Shown: positions 26,022 through 34,232, counted from the stretch's first letter. The stretch: DNA of 64,000 bases from CAVXEH01 sp963805305 (GCA_963805305.1 CAWDTM010000002.1:372001-436000); one strand, 5' to 3'. Notes: generated by a model not told the origin, from the letters alone. Translations and numbers: made by a program.

Positions 26022-27010
26022 GCGGCGAGGTCGTCATCCTCGCCACCCCCATCTACGGCACGGGGCTGCCGCAACCGATCGTCGATCGCATCGAGTCGCT
26101 GGGCAACGTACGCGTGGTGCCGCTGTCGCGGGACGGAGTCGTCCACGCGGACGCCGAGGCGGCCCTCGAGGCAGCCGAGGTGCTGCTGCGCAGCGGCGTT
26201 CCGGGCTCCATGCTCGACCACCTGCTCTCGCGGACGCCGCACCTGCGCTGGATCCATTCCGCGTCTGCCGGGGTCGACCAGGTGGCGACGCCCACCGTTC
26301 GATCCCGTGGCATTACGGTTACGAACTCGCGGGGCGTCTTCAGCCGGCCCATCGCCGAGTACGTCGTGATGATGCTGCTCGCGATCTCGCACCGTCTGCC
26401 ACAGCTGCTCGAGCTGCAGCGCGAGCGAACCTGGCAGCCGCTCCGCGGCACCGAGCTGGGCGGGCAGACCGTGGGCATCCTGGGCTACGGCAGCATTGGT
26501 TCGGAGATCGCGGCCCTGCTGGAGCCATTCGGGACCCGCGTACTTGCCACCCGGCGCCGCCCGGAGCTGGGGACGCACGGTCGAGCCAACGTGGAGATCT
26601 TCGGCGACGACGCCACGGACCGGGTCCTCGGCGAGTCGGACGTCGTGGTGCTGACCGCACCGCTGACCGGCGACACGGCGGGCATGATCGGTGCGTCGCA
26701 GCTGCAGACGATGCGCGAGTCCGCGTGGCTGATCAACATCGCGCGCGGCCGCCTCGTCGACGAGACCGCGCTTCGACGCGCCCTCGAGAACGGCTGGATC
26801 GCGGGGGCGGTCCTCGACGTGTTCGACGAGGAGCCGCTCTCGGCCGATTCGGCCGCGTACACGACGCCGAACCTGATCGTCACCCCGCACACCTCGTGGT
26901 CGAGCGATCGCGTCGTGGATCGGGGCATCGAGCTGTTCGTCGCCAACCTGCGGCACTACCTGGCGGGCGAGCCGCTGGAGAACGTCGTTGACCTGGAGGC
27001 AGGGTACTAG
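26018..27010 (+). CDS. D-isomer-specific 2-hydroxyacid dehydrogenase
   Basis: 330 residues from ATG 26018, overlapping the previous stop. NAD-binding Rossmann motif LGYGSIGSEIAALL near residue 155; catalytic Arg in NIARGRLVDE, Glu in VFDEEPL and His in VTPHTSW complete the family triad. It oxidises or reduces a 2-hydroxy/2-keto acid with NAD(P); D-glycerate, hydroxypyruvate or D-lactate are candidates. Specificity cannot be read. It is followed by ychF after 4 bases. Confidence 0.88.
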   Translation: MSGEVVILATPIYGTGLPQPIVDRIESLGNVRVVPLSRDGVVHADAEAALEAAEVLLRSGVPGSMLDHLLSRTPHLRWIHSASAGVDQVATPTVRSRGITVTNSRGVFSRPIAEYVVMMLLAISHRLPQLLELQRERTWQPLRGTELGGQTVGILGYGSIGSEIAALLEPFGTRVLATRRRPELGTHGRANVEIFGDDATDRVLGESDVVVLTAPLTGDTAGMIGASQLQTMRESAWLINIARGRLVDETALRRALENGWIAGAVLDVFDEEPLSADSAAYTTPNLIVTPHTSWSSDRVVDRGIELFVANLRHYLAGEPLENVVDLEAGY

Positions 27011-27014
27011 CCGG

Positions 27015-28103
27015 ATGCAGGTCACCATCGTCGGCCTGCCCGGCAGCGGCAAGACCACCGTCTTCAACGCCCTCACCGGCGTGCAGGCCGAGACCGGCGG
27101 CTACTCCGGGGGACGGGCGGCCCCCAACATCGGTGTCGTCAAGGTCCCCGACGAGCGCCTGGAACGTCTCTCGGAGCTCTTCCATCCTCGCAAGACCACG
27201 CCCGCGGACGTCACCTACGTGGACGTGGCCATTCCGGCAGGTGCCACCCGGGAGGGAACCGTCTCAGCCGACCTCCTGGCCCAGATCCGCAACGCCGATG
27301 CATTGCTCCACATCGCCCGAGTCTTCGAGGGCGGCGACCGAGCTCCCGACCCGATGCGCGACATCGAGGAGCTCGACCTGGAATTCACGGTCGCCGACCT
27401 GACCGTGGTCCAGAAGCGACTCGAGAAGCTGCGCACCTCGGGTCGTCATGGATCCGCTGCGGAGCGCGAGGCGAACGCACTCGAGGAGTCCCTGCTCGAA
27501 CGGCTGGAGCCGCACCTCGGGGAGGGGCTGCCGCTTCGGTCGCTGGCCCTCGACGACGACGAGGAGCATCGCCTGCGCGGCTTCCGGTTCCTGACCCAGA
27601 AGCCGGTGCTCCTGCTTCTGAATCTCGACGAGGGAAGCCTCGAGGGTGCCGCGGCGCGCGAGGAGGAGACGCGCGGCCGCTACCACCAGCCCCGGAGTGA
27701 CGCCGCAGCCATCGCCGGCAAGCTGGAGGCCGAGATCGCGCAGCTCCCCGAGGATGACGCGCGGCTCTTCATGGACGATCTCGGCATACGAGAGGCTTCC
27801 CGGGGTCGGGTGATCCGCCTGACCTACGGTCTCCTGGGCCTCTTTTCGTTCTTCACCGCGGGGGAGGACGAGTGCCGGGCCTGGACCCTGCGCCAGGGCT
27901 CGACTGCGGTGGACGCGGCCGGCGCCATCCACTCGGACCTTGCGAGAGGCTTCATCCGCGCGGAGGTGGTCACCTATGACGACCTGATGCGGGTTGGGTC
28001 CATTGCAGAGGCGCGACGGCACGGGGTCCTGCGCGCGGAGGGCAAGTCCTACGAGGTCCGTGACGGCGACGTGGTCCAGGTCCTGTTCAACGTCGCCAAG
28101 TAG
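27015..28103 (+). CDS. ychF: YchF/OLA1 family P-loop NTPase with divergent G1 motif
   Basis: 362 residues from ATG 27015, the usual length for YchF. The C-terminal TGS domain is well kept (FIRAEVVTYDDLM, HGVLRAEGKSYEVRDGDVVQ, ending FNVAK). The G1 loop, however, reads GLPGSGKTTVFNAL instead of the standard GLPNVGKSTLFNAL, and the G4 region is LLNLDE. YchF binds ATP and ribosomes and modulates translation under stress. The G1 change suggests a divergent subfamily; a nearby TAG and convergent gene follow at once. Confidence 0.85.
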   Translation: MQVTIVGLPGSGKTTVFNALTGVQAETGGYSGGRAAPNIGVVKVPDERLERLSELFHPRKTTPADVTYVDVAIPAGATREGTVSADLLAQIRNADALLHIARVFEGGDRAPDPMRDIEELDLEFTVADLTVVQKRLEKLRTSGRHGSAAEREANALEESLLERLEPHLGEGLPLRSLALDDDEEHRLRGFRFLTQKPVLLLLNLDEGSLEGAAAREEETRGRYHQPRSDAAAIAGKLEAEIAQLPEDDARLFMDDLGIREASRGRVIRLTYGLLGLFSFFTAGEDECRAWTLRQGSTAVDAAGAIHSDLARGFIRAEVVTYDDLMRVGSIAEARRHGVLRAEGKSYEVRDGDVVQVLFNVAK

Positions 28104-28109
28104 TCGGTG

Positions 28110-28430
28110 TCAGGAGCTCTCGAGCTCGACGACCATGCTCCGGAACTCGTCGCTCTGGTCGACGAGATACGTGTCACCGGCGTCCGACCCCACGCTCATG
28201 CTCGCGGTCAACTTTTCGTCACTGATGTACGTGAACCCGGCGCTTCGCTCGAGCTCCCGGGCGACGGCCTCGACGAGGGTGTCCTCCTCGAAGGTCTCGA
28301 GCACCGCAGCGCGTGCCTCCTGGACGAGCGCCGCGAAGTCCTCGCGACTGTGCCCTCGCTCGCTCACCAGGAGCGCATCGGTCATCAGGTCCGTGGCTCC
28401 CTCGTGGAGCTCGTAGAAGTAGAGCGGCAT
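28110..28430 (-). CDS. hypothetical protein (106 aa)
   Basis: 106 acidic residues beginning MPLYFYELHEGATDLMTDAL. No membrane segment, signal or recognised domain; mixed helix/strand pattern. A TATGAT hexamer (28442-28437) ends exactly six bases before its ATG, supporting real leaderless expression. It converges with ychF (6 bases) and diverges from the PfkB gene, with which it shares the promoter core. Confidence 0.65.
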   Translation of the reverse strand: MPLYFYELHEGATDLMTDALLVSERGHSREDFAALVQEARAAVLETFEEDTLVEAVARELERSAGFTYISDEKLTASMSVGSDAGDTYLVDQSDEFRSMVVELESS

Positions 28431-28435
28431 TGACG

Positions 28436-28442
28436 GATCATA
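28436..28442. promoter_or_regulatory. bidirectional leaderless -10 element
   Basis: The core ATCATA reads TATGAT on the minus strand (28442-28437) and GATCAT on the plus strand (28436-28441). Each ends six bases before the start codon of its own gene (ATG 28430 minus, ATG 28448 plus). Only 17 bases separate the two start codons, so both mRNAs must begin essentially at the start codon. Confidence 0.6.
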
Positions 28443-28447
28443 GCCCG

Positions 28448-29356
28448 ATGGAGGGCCACCCGCCTCTGGCGCCCGCGGCCGTCGACCTGCTGGTCGTCGG
28501 TGGTCTGACGGTCGATCTCTTCCCCGATGGACTCCGGACGGCGGGGGGTTCGGTGGTGCACGCGGCGACCGCCGGCGCGGCGGCCGGGCTGCGCATGGGC
28601 ATCGTCACCGCGGCTGGCGATGAACCGGAGGCGCGCGCCGGCCTCGCGGCCCTTGGCAGGCTCGCGCTGGTTCACGCCGAGCGAACGGCGAGCAGCATCC
28701 TGTTCCGGCACGAGTCCGGGCCGACGGGTCGGCGCCTGGTCCTGATCCACCCGGGCGAGGCGCTCGCCTGCCCGACACGCGCGTTCTCGCCGTCCGCGAT
28801 CCTGTACGCGCCGGTGGCGGGCGAGTTCGGGGCGAACCTCGCCGGCCAGACGCACGAGGGCGCGACCACCGGCGCCATCCTCCAGGGTTGGCTGCGTCCG
28901 GTCGATGCGAGTGGCCGCGTTGGCCGAGGGCCGCTCACCATCCTCGAGCCCGCGCTCGTGCGGCGCCTCGCGGAGCTCGATCTCCTGTGCCTGAGCCTCG
29001 AGGACGTCGCGCTGGCTGGCGCCGTCGGCCCCGCCACGCCGGACACCGTCGTGGAGGCGCTCCGTTCGCTGATCGGCGAGCGCCCGGTGCTGGCGGTGAC
29101 GGCGGGTGCGCGCGGCGCGTGGATCGACCACGCCGGGGAACGCCGGCTCGTCCCGCCGCCGCGGGTGGTGTCTCCGCCGGATGGCAGCGATCCGCGGGCC
29201 GAAGGAGCGGCGACCGTGGGCGCCGGCGACGCTTATGCGGCGATCCTGCTCGCCGCGCTCGCGTCCGGCGAGCCGCCGGGTGAGTCCGCGCGCCTTGCCG
29301 CCGGGGAAGTCGTGCGATTTCTCCGCCGTCGGCAGGGCCAGCCGACGGACCGCTAG
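28448..29356 (+). CDS. PfkB family carbohydrate kinase
   Basis: 302 residues from ATG 28448 (MEGHPPLAPAAVDLLVVGG). The C-terminal ATP/anion-hole motif GAATVGAGDAYAAILLAA with catalytic Asp, and the N-terminal GGSVVHAATAGAAAGL, place it in the ribokinase/PfkB superfamily. Sugar or nucleoside phosphorylation is inferred; the substrate is not readable. Its TAG stop is the palindrome CTAG (29353-29356), which is also the stop of the convergent mrfB gene. Confidence 0.85.
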   Translation: MEGHPPLAPAAVDLLVVGGLTVDLFPDGLRTAGGSVVHAATAGAAAGLRMGIVTAAGDEPEARAGLAALGRLALVHAERTASSILFRHESGPTGRRLVLIHPGEALACPTRAFSPSAILYAPVAGEFGANLAGQTHEGATTGAILQGWLRPVDASGRVGRGPLTILEPALVRRLAELDLLCLSLEDVALAGAVGPATPDTVVEALRSLIGERPVLAVTAGARGAWIDHAGERRLVPPPRVVSPPDGSDPRAEGAATVGAGDAYAAILLAALASGEPPGESARLAAGEVVRFLRRRQGQPTDR

Positions 29357-30591
29357 GCCACCGCCCGACGGCGGCTGGAGCGCCGTTCGCGGGCCGTGAG
29401 CCAGCGGTCAAGGCGTCGGCGCCGTCGCTCGACGGCGATCCGCGCCGACCCGATGGCCGCCATGCCACCGCCTCGACCCAGCGCGAGCGCGAGGTCCAGG
29501 GCTCGGCTTGCCGCGGATACCGCGTCGAGTGCGCCAGGCAGGTCACCGGCATGCCGCTCGCGGAGCCGGGCAACCTCCACCCATGCCCAGGCCGCCTCGA
29601 CCGATGCCCCACGCGTCCCGTCGAGCCAGAGCCGTTCCGCGAGCCCCGTGTCTCCGGCGGCGACGAGAAGCCGGCTTGCGAGGCGCCGCAGCAGCAGCGA
29701 ATCCGGGCCGGAGCTTCCCGCCAGGGCGTGCTCCAGGACCTCCCGGGCGGTGCCCGGCTCTCCGCGCCGGATCAGCTCCAGTGCGAACCCCCGATGGTCG
29801 AGCAGGCTCACCTCCCGCCAGGCGCCCGCCTCCAGGAGCGCGACCACGGCCTCGAGGCGGGCGAGCGAGACGATGTCCTGGAGATTGTGATCCAGCACCG
29901 CGACCAGGGGCTCCGGCGAGCCGCCGCGGAGATAGCCGAAGTAACGCAGGGGCACCTCGGCGCTGGGGCAGTCGCTCGCGCGGCGGACGCCCAGGATGCG
30001 GCTCTCGATGTCGGCGAGCCGAGCTCCGCCGAGGGGCCGCCGCCACAGACGACGGGCGATGGGCAGCAGGTCGTCGTGGATCGCCGGCAGCGCAGCCTGT
30101 TCTGCGAAGAAGCCATGGACGGTGAGGCGCGAGGCGAGCAGCGGCATGTCGAACCCTCGACCGTTGTAGGTGACGAGCCGCTCGCCGGCCGCCAGCTCCG
30201 CGCACAGCCGGCGGAGCAGACCTCGCTCGTGCGGATAGTCCGGCAGCAGGAGCTGGCGCACGACGAGCGTCTCGCCGCGCAGGACGCCCAGCCCGGCGAG
30301 GAACGGGACCGTCCCGGCCCCCGTCGACAGCCCGGTCGTCTCGGTGTCGAAGTAGACCGCCCGCGAAAGCCCGCCCAGGGCGGCGGCCTCCGCGGGCTTG
30401 AGACGAACGGCGCGCTCCAGGACCACCGTGGCGGCACCATCGGCGACCTCGAGCCGGGCCCCGAACCAGCGCGCGAGCTCCGCCTCGCGACCCGGCCTCC
30501 GCTCCAGGGGGAGCGAGGGCCGGGTTGGGCGCGTGGCGCGGACCATCGCCAGTCGGTCGGCGAGGGTCCGCCCGCCGAACGTCTCCCTCAC
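29353..30591 (-). CDS. mrfB: MrfB/YprB-like DEDDh exonuclease
   Basis: 412 residues from GTG 30591, overlapping the helicase stop by GTGA. RNase H-like exonuclease with Exo I FDTETTG near residue 80, Exo II YNGRGFDMPLL near 145, a conserved H-D-L-L stretch, and Exo III HNLQDIVSL near 233 (His and Asp). The C-terminal 150 residues look like TPR-type helices (GEPGTAREVLEHAL). In Bacillus subtilis YprB (MrfB) works with helicase YprA (MrfA) in an excision pathway for mitomycin C damage that is independent of UvrABC. The coupled gene order here supports the same pairing. Confidence 0.85.
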   Translation of the reverse strand: MRETFGGRTLADRLAMVRATRPTRPSLPLERRPGREAELARWFGARLEVADGAATVVLERAVRLKPAEAAALGGLSRAVYFDTETTGLSTGAGTVPFLAGLGVLRGETLVVRQLLLPDYPHERGLLRRLCAELAAGERLVTYNGRGFDMPLLASRLTVHGFFAEQAALPAIHDDLLPIARRLWRRPLGGARLADIESRILGVRRASDCPSAEVPLRYFGYLRGGSPEPLVAVLDHNLQDIVSLARLEAVVALLEAGAWREVSLLDHRGFALELIRRGEPGTAREVLEHALAGSSGPDSLLLRRLASRLLVAAGDTGLAERLWLDGTRGASVEAAWAWVEVARLRERHAGDLPGALDAVSAASRALDLALALGRGGGMAAIGSARIAVERRRRRLDRWLTARERRSSRRRAVA

Positions 30592-32879
30592 GGGTTGCCC
30601 GACATGCCGACGAGCAGCTCCAGGACGGTGATCTTTCCACGGTGCCCGACCTCGGTCGCCGGGCCGACGCACGCGGGGCAACCGTCGGTGCACGGGCAGC
30701 TCTCGACCGCCTGGCGGGATGCGCGGATCAGCTCATCGGTCAGGTCGAAGAGGCGCTCCGTCAACCCCACCCCACCCGGGATGGCGTCGTACAGGTACAG
30801 CGTTGGCCGCCCGGTGAACGGCGCCTGCACCTGGGCCAGCACGCCGAGATCGCGGGGGTCGCACATGAGGAGCAGGGAGGCGGTGGTTCGCACCAGTCGG
30901 GCGAGACCGATGAGCGCACCGTCGAGCGTGTCGCGGTCGTATCGGTTGACCAGTACCGCGGGCGGCACAAGCCAGGTTGCGGTGGTGTGCATCTCCTGCT
31001 CGGGCAGGTCGATCGAGCCCCACCCGACATTCTCATGGGTGTGGTACTTGATCTTCTTGAACATGGTCACCTTCCAGGCGACCATCACCTCGCCCCGCTG
31101 CCGTTTGCCGGCGGGCGGTGCATCGGCCTCGTCGAAGACCTCGAGCACCTTGAGGGTGATGCCCAGGTCGGCATCGGTGTAGTAGTCGACGTCGGTCCGG
31201 GTGACGAAGGCCTTCCGCTCGTCCCAGTCGAGGAGATCCACGTGGTACTGCACCCCCTCGTGGATGTAGATCGCCTTGGGATGGACGAGCAGGGGAGCGG
31301 CGAACAGGTCGACCTCGCCGAGCACGCGGTTCCGGTCGCCGGTGGTGTCCACGATGACGACGTTCTCCGGCGCGCCGCTCCGCAGCCCGAAGTCGCTCGC
31401 CGGGAAGTTCTCGTGGCTCCAGTAGTAGCGATCGTCCTCCGCGTGGCGGATCCAGCCGTCCTCCTGCAGGACCTCGAGCAGGGTGGATGTCTCGTCGATC
31501 CCGAACCGTTCGTCGGAGGGCACGGGCAGCTCAAAGGTCGATGCCCGCAGATGGTTGAGCAGGACATGGAGGTTGTCCGGGTTGACGAGGCCGTGCTCCG
31601 GCGAGCTGTCGAAGAGGTACTCGGGGTGGGTGGCCAGGAACTGGTCGATGGGTCCCGAGGAGCAGACGAGGGCCGAGAGGCTCGTGCCGGCCCGTCGGCC
31701 CGAGCGGCCCATCTGCTGCCAGGTGGATGCGATGGTGCCCGGATACCCGATGCTGATTGCCGCGTCAAGTCCACCGATGTCGATCCCCAGCTCCAGCGCG
31801 TTGGTCGCCACCACGCCGCGCACGCGTCCCTCGCGGAGCCCGCGCTCGATCTCAGCGCGCTCGTTCGGCAGGTACCCGCCCCGGTAGCCGCGGATTGAGT
31901 GGGGGTGGCCGGGCGGTGGCGCGAACGCCTCCTGAAGATAGGTGGTCAGCACCTCGACCGAGGTGCGCGAGCGGCTGAAGGCAATGGTCTGCACGCCGTT
32001 CGCGATGAGCCGCTCGGCGATGCGCTGGCCGGTGAGGAGCGCCGAGCCACGAATGCCCAGCTGCTCGTTGGCGACCGGCGGGTTGACGACCAGCACGTGG
32101 CGGCGGCCGGACGGCGCCCCGTTGTCGTCCACCAGCTCCACCGGTGCTTCGAGAATCGCCTGCGCCAGCTCGCGGGGGTTTGCGATCGTGGCGCTGGCGC
32201 AGATGAACGTGGGGTCCGAGCCGTAGTGATTGCAGATCCGGCGCAGGCGGCGCACCACGTTCGCGACGTGGGATCCGAACAACCCGCGGTACGTGTGCAG
32301 CTCGTCGATCACCACGTACTCCAGGTTCTCGAAGAGCTTGAACCACTTGGTGTGGTGGGGGAGGACCGCGGCGTGGAGCATGTCCGGGTTGGTGATCACC
32401 ACCTGTCCGGCCGCCCGTACGACGGCTCGCACGTTCGGCGGCGTGTCGCCGTCGTAGGTGTGGGTCTTGAGGCCGATCCCGCTCGCGTCGGCGAGCGCGC
32501 GCAGCTCCACGAGCTGGTCGGCGGCGAGGGCCTTGGTGGGGAAGAGGTACAGCGCCCGCACCGTCTCGTCATGGGCGATCGCGTCGAGGACCGGCAGGTT
32601 GTAGCACAGGGTCTTGCCCGAGGCGGTGGGCGTGACGACGACGACGTTGCGGTGCGCGACGGCGTGGGCGTAGGCCGATCCCTGGTGCGTGTACGGCGCC
32701 TCCACGCCCCGGGCGCGGAGCCCGTCCGCGATGCGGGGATCGATAGTCGCGGGCCACGCGGCGTACCGCGGTGGGCGGGGTTCGAGCTCGCGGTGGGCCA
32801 CGATGCAGGGCGCAACCGCCGGGTCGTCGAGCAGCGCCGCGATGGCGCCATCGGTCCCGGTCGATCGGGTGGTCAGCAT
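30588..32879 (-). CDS. mrfA: MrfA/YprA-like DEXH helicase with C-terminal zinc motif
   Basis: 763 residues from ATG 32879. Superfamily 2 helicase: TPTASGKTLCYNLP near residue 82, DELHTYRG near 190, SATIANP, SRTSVEVL and the motif VI region GRSGRRAG. The C-terminus is the DUF1998-type domain with four cysteines, CPCTDGCPAC near 725, as in MrfA and yeast Hrq1. It unwinds DNA 3'-5' in repair of crosslinks and bulky damage in its characterised relatives. It is directly coupled to the MrfB exonuclease. A TAGCCT hexamer at 32915-32910 may be its -10, giving a leader of about 24 bases without a clear ribosome binding site. Confidence 0.88.
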   Translation of the reverse strand: MLTTRSTGTDGAIAALLDDPAVAPCIVAHRELEPRPPRYAAWPATIDPRIADGLRARGVEAPYTHQGSAYAHAVAHRNVVVVTPTASGKTLCYNLPVLDAIAHDETVRALYLFPTKALAADQLVELRALADASGIGLKTHTYDGDTPPNVRAVVRAAGQVVITNPDMLHAAVLPHHTKWFKLFENLEYVVIDELHTYRGLFGSHVANVVRRLRRICNHYGSDPTFICASATIANPRELAQAILEAPVELVDDNGAPSGRRHVLVVNPPVANEQLGIRGSALLTGQRIAERLIANGVQTIAFSRSRTSVEVLTTYLQEAFAPPPGHPHSIRGYRGGYLPNERAEIERGLREGRVRGVVATNALELGIDIGGLDAAISIGYPGTIASTWQQMGRSGRRAGTSLSALVCSSGPIDQFLATHPEYLFDSSPEHGLVNPDNLHVLLNHLRASTFELPVPSDERFGIDETSTLLEVLQEDGWIRHAEDDRYYWSHENFPASDFGLRSGAPENVVIVDTTGDRNRVLGEVDLFAAPLLVHPKAIYIHEGVQYHVDLLDWDERKAFVTRTDVDYYTDADLGITLKVLEVFDEADAPPAGKRQRGEVMVAWKVTMFKKIKYHTHENVGWGSIDLPEQEMHTTATWLVPPAVLVNRYDRDTLDGALIGLARLVRTTASLLLMCDPRDLGVLAQVQAPFTGRPTLYLYDAIPGGVGLTERLFDLTDELIRASRQAVESCPCTDGCPACVGPATEVGHRGKITVLELLVGMSGNP

Positions 32880-32971
32880 GGCGAGGGGGGAATAGAACGC
32901 ATGTTCGATAGGCTAGCACCCGCTGACGTCGCCGGTGCGCCCGACGTGCGGCAAGGCATGCGCAGCTTTCC

Positions 32972-33001
32972 TTGACGCTGTGGAAAACGCGCCCCTAGAC
33001 T
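32972..33001 (+). promoter_or_regulatory. housekeeping-type promoter of the FtsB-like gene
   Basis: TTGACG (32972-32977), 18-base spacer, TAGACT (32996-33001). The -10 ends 9 bases before ATG 33011. This is the clearest complete -35/-10 promoter of the TAnnnT set in the window. Confidence 0.65.
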
Positions 33002-33010
33002 GCCGTCAGG

Positions 33011-33454
33011 ATGACCGGCATCGACCTCCCGGCCGCACGCGCGGGGCGCGGCGGCCGGCCCACCCCCCGTGGTCCGCGTGTGCGGCTGCCCGGGAGTCGG
33101 GCGGGCGTGACCTGGCTGGTCGTGCTCGTGGTCGTGGGAGGGTTGCTGGCGATTCAGGTTGGCCGGCAGGTGTATGCGAACTATTCGATCACCCAGCAGG
33201 CGGCAGCCCTCCAGGATCGGATCACCGCCATGGAGCAGCAGAACGATCAGCTGCGCCAGGAGCTGACGTACCTGGGATCCGACGCGTTCGTCAGCGCCGA
33301 GGCGCGTCGCCTTGCCAACCTGGGTCACTCCGGCGATCAGCTGCTCATCATCCCGCCCGGTTCCGAGGCCAGCCTGCCGGCCGCCCTGCAGGCCGCAGCA
33401 CCAGCCCCCAAGCCGTTGCTGGAGCAGTGGGTGGACCTCTTCTTCGGTCGCTGA
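33011..33454 (+). CDS. FtsB/DivIC-like septum formation protein
   Basis: 147 residues. A basic N-terminal cytoplasmic tail (about 1-35), one membrane helix (about 37-55, WLVVLVVVGGLLAIQV), then an extracytoplasmic coiled coil (about 60-95, AALQDRITAMEQQNDQLRQE) ending in LGSDAFVSAEARRLANLG, the typical FtsB/DivIC/FtsL-like arrangement. These proteins form the division subcomplex with FtsQ and FtsL. Length and topology fit. It is monocistronic with a good promoter. Confidence 0.78.
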   Translation: MTGIDLPAARAGRGGRPTPRGPRVRLPGSRAGVTWLVVLVVVGGLLAIQVGRQVYANYSITQQAAALQDRITAMEQQNDQLRQELTYLGSDAFVSAEARRLANLGHSGDQLLIIPPGSEASLPAALQAAAPAPKPLLEQWVDLFFGR

Positions 33455-33783
33455 GCTTCCGCGCTGCGCTCGCATGCCGCAGAGATAGGCCGGTTTCGCG
33501 ACAGCTCGCGTGTCGCACTGCGATTGCCCGACGGTTCGCTGCCAGGCGTGCGGCGGCGCGTGCACGCGTCCCTGCCAAGCGGGATGCTCCCCAATTTCGA
33601 TGCGCAGCACGGCCCATTCCGCGAGGCCGAACGGCACTTGAACCGTCGAGCCTGCCGCGTGACGATGCCGGTCGGCAGGGTTGTAGACGTCAGCGACTCG
33701 TGATCGCGCGAGTCGGAAGGGTCGACGAGGCTGCGCGGAGTCTCTGACGGAAATCTGGATCCGTCGGCCCACGGAGGCGCACC
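33455..33783. other. intergenic stretch, no supported gene
   Basis: About 330 bases without a convincing gene. Minus-strand frames are open but show no start, ribosome binding site or recognisable family. A 7-bp hairpin (CGACTCG / CGAGTCG, 33694-33715, 8-base loop) is the only clear structure. It could hold a degraded gene or a small RNA; I see no evidence to decide. Confidence 0.4.
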
Positions 33784-33975
33784 ATGACGCTTCGAAGCAC
33801 GACCCACTCGGGCCGCGTCTCCTCGTACGCGCACCTTGATCCCGCCTGGATGCTCGTCATCGCCGCGGTGGTCGTAGGGCTGCTGCTCATCCTGACCTGG
33901 GTCTTCGGGTTCAATGCAACCGGACCGTCGCTCGAGACGGTTCCCGACCCCGCGGGGCTCTATCTGTCGTTCTGA
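33784..33975 (+). CDS. small single-helix membrane protein (63 aa)
   Basis: 63 residues. A GGAGG at 33773-33777 gives a strong ribosome binding site at proper distance from ATG 33784, unusual in this window. One membrane helix (about 22-43, WMLVIAAVVVGLLLILTWVFG) follows a short polar N-terminus; the C-terminus is short and outside by the positive-inside rule. No family recognised. It is the last gene before the tRNA-bounded island. Confidence 0.6.
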   Translation: MTLRSTTHSGRVSSYAHLDPAWMLVIAAVVVGLLLILTWVFGFNATGPSLETVPDPAGLYLSF

Positions 33976-33998
33976 GGGCGTCGGGCGCCCTGGCGCGG

Positions 33999-34029
33999 TT
34001 GCCGATCGGGCGCTCCTCGGCTATAGAAT
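33999..34029 (+). promoter_or_regulatory. orphaned tRNA promoter left of the island
   Basis: TTGCCG (33999-34004), 19-base spacer, TAGAAT (34024-34029). It precedes the truncated tRNA copy at 34044 by 14 bases and is probably the original tRNA-Met promoter, now reading into the island. Confidence 0.5.
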
Positions 34030-34040
34030 TAGGCTCGCTC

Positions 34041-34082
34041 CGTGGCGGAGTAGCTCAGTGGTAGAGCAGGGGACTCATAAGC
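34041..34082 (+). repeat. left direct repeat (attL-like): 5' part of tRNA-Met(CAT)
   Basis: 42 bases identical to 36582-36623. The copy contains the acceptor 5' strand, D arm and anticodon loop including CAT, then diverges at the 3' side of the anticodon stem (TTCCGG instead of CCTTGG). It cannot form a tRNA on its own. Together with the right copy it bounds a 2,541-bp segment. Confidence 0.9.
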
Positions 34083-34109
34083 TTCCGGATCTATCCGCTG
34101 TGGTCCCGA

Positions 34110-34124
34110 GCTCAGAGTCTGAGC
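34110..34124 (+). other. hairpin just inside the left island end
   Basis: GCTCAG, loop AGT, CTGAGC: a perfect 6-bp stem 28 bases after the tRNA stub. Transcripts from the orphan tRNA promoter would carry it. No T-run follows, so terminator function is uncertain. Confidence 0.4.
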
Positions 34125-34136
34125 ACGAATCTGCTC

Positions 34137-34178
34137 AGTTATATGCTCTATCGCCGCCAAACCCAAGAGCACATAACT
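34137..34178. repeat. inverted pair of the island 12-bp motif
   Basis: GTTATATGCTCT (34138-34149) and the inverted AGAGCACATAAC (34166-34177), one mismatch, separated by 16 bases; flanking A/T extends the arms to 13 bp. The same motif recurs at the right end of the island. Confidence 0.65.
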
Positions 34179-34232
34179 CCCGTTCGGCACATACCTGATT
34201 CAGACGCGCCCTTGGACATGGCCTCATTCGGG

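Noticed and set aside
33337..33834. minus-strand gene in the gap before the small membrane protein
   Set aside because: The frame overlaps the FtsB-like gene and has no start signal or recognisable domain; kept only as a possible remnant.
34041..34082. second functional tRNA-Met
   Set aside because: The 3' half of the anticodon arm, the T arm and acceptor 3' strand are missing; sequence diverges at 34083.
34137..34178. rho-independent terminator for the tRNA stub transcript
   Set aside because: The arms are imperfect, the loop is 16 bases and no T-run follows; the motif also recurs at the other island end, so a binding site is more likely.
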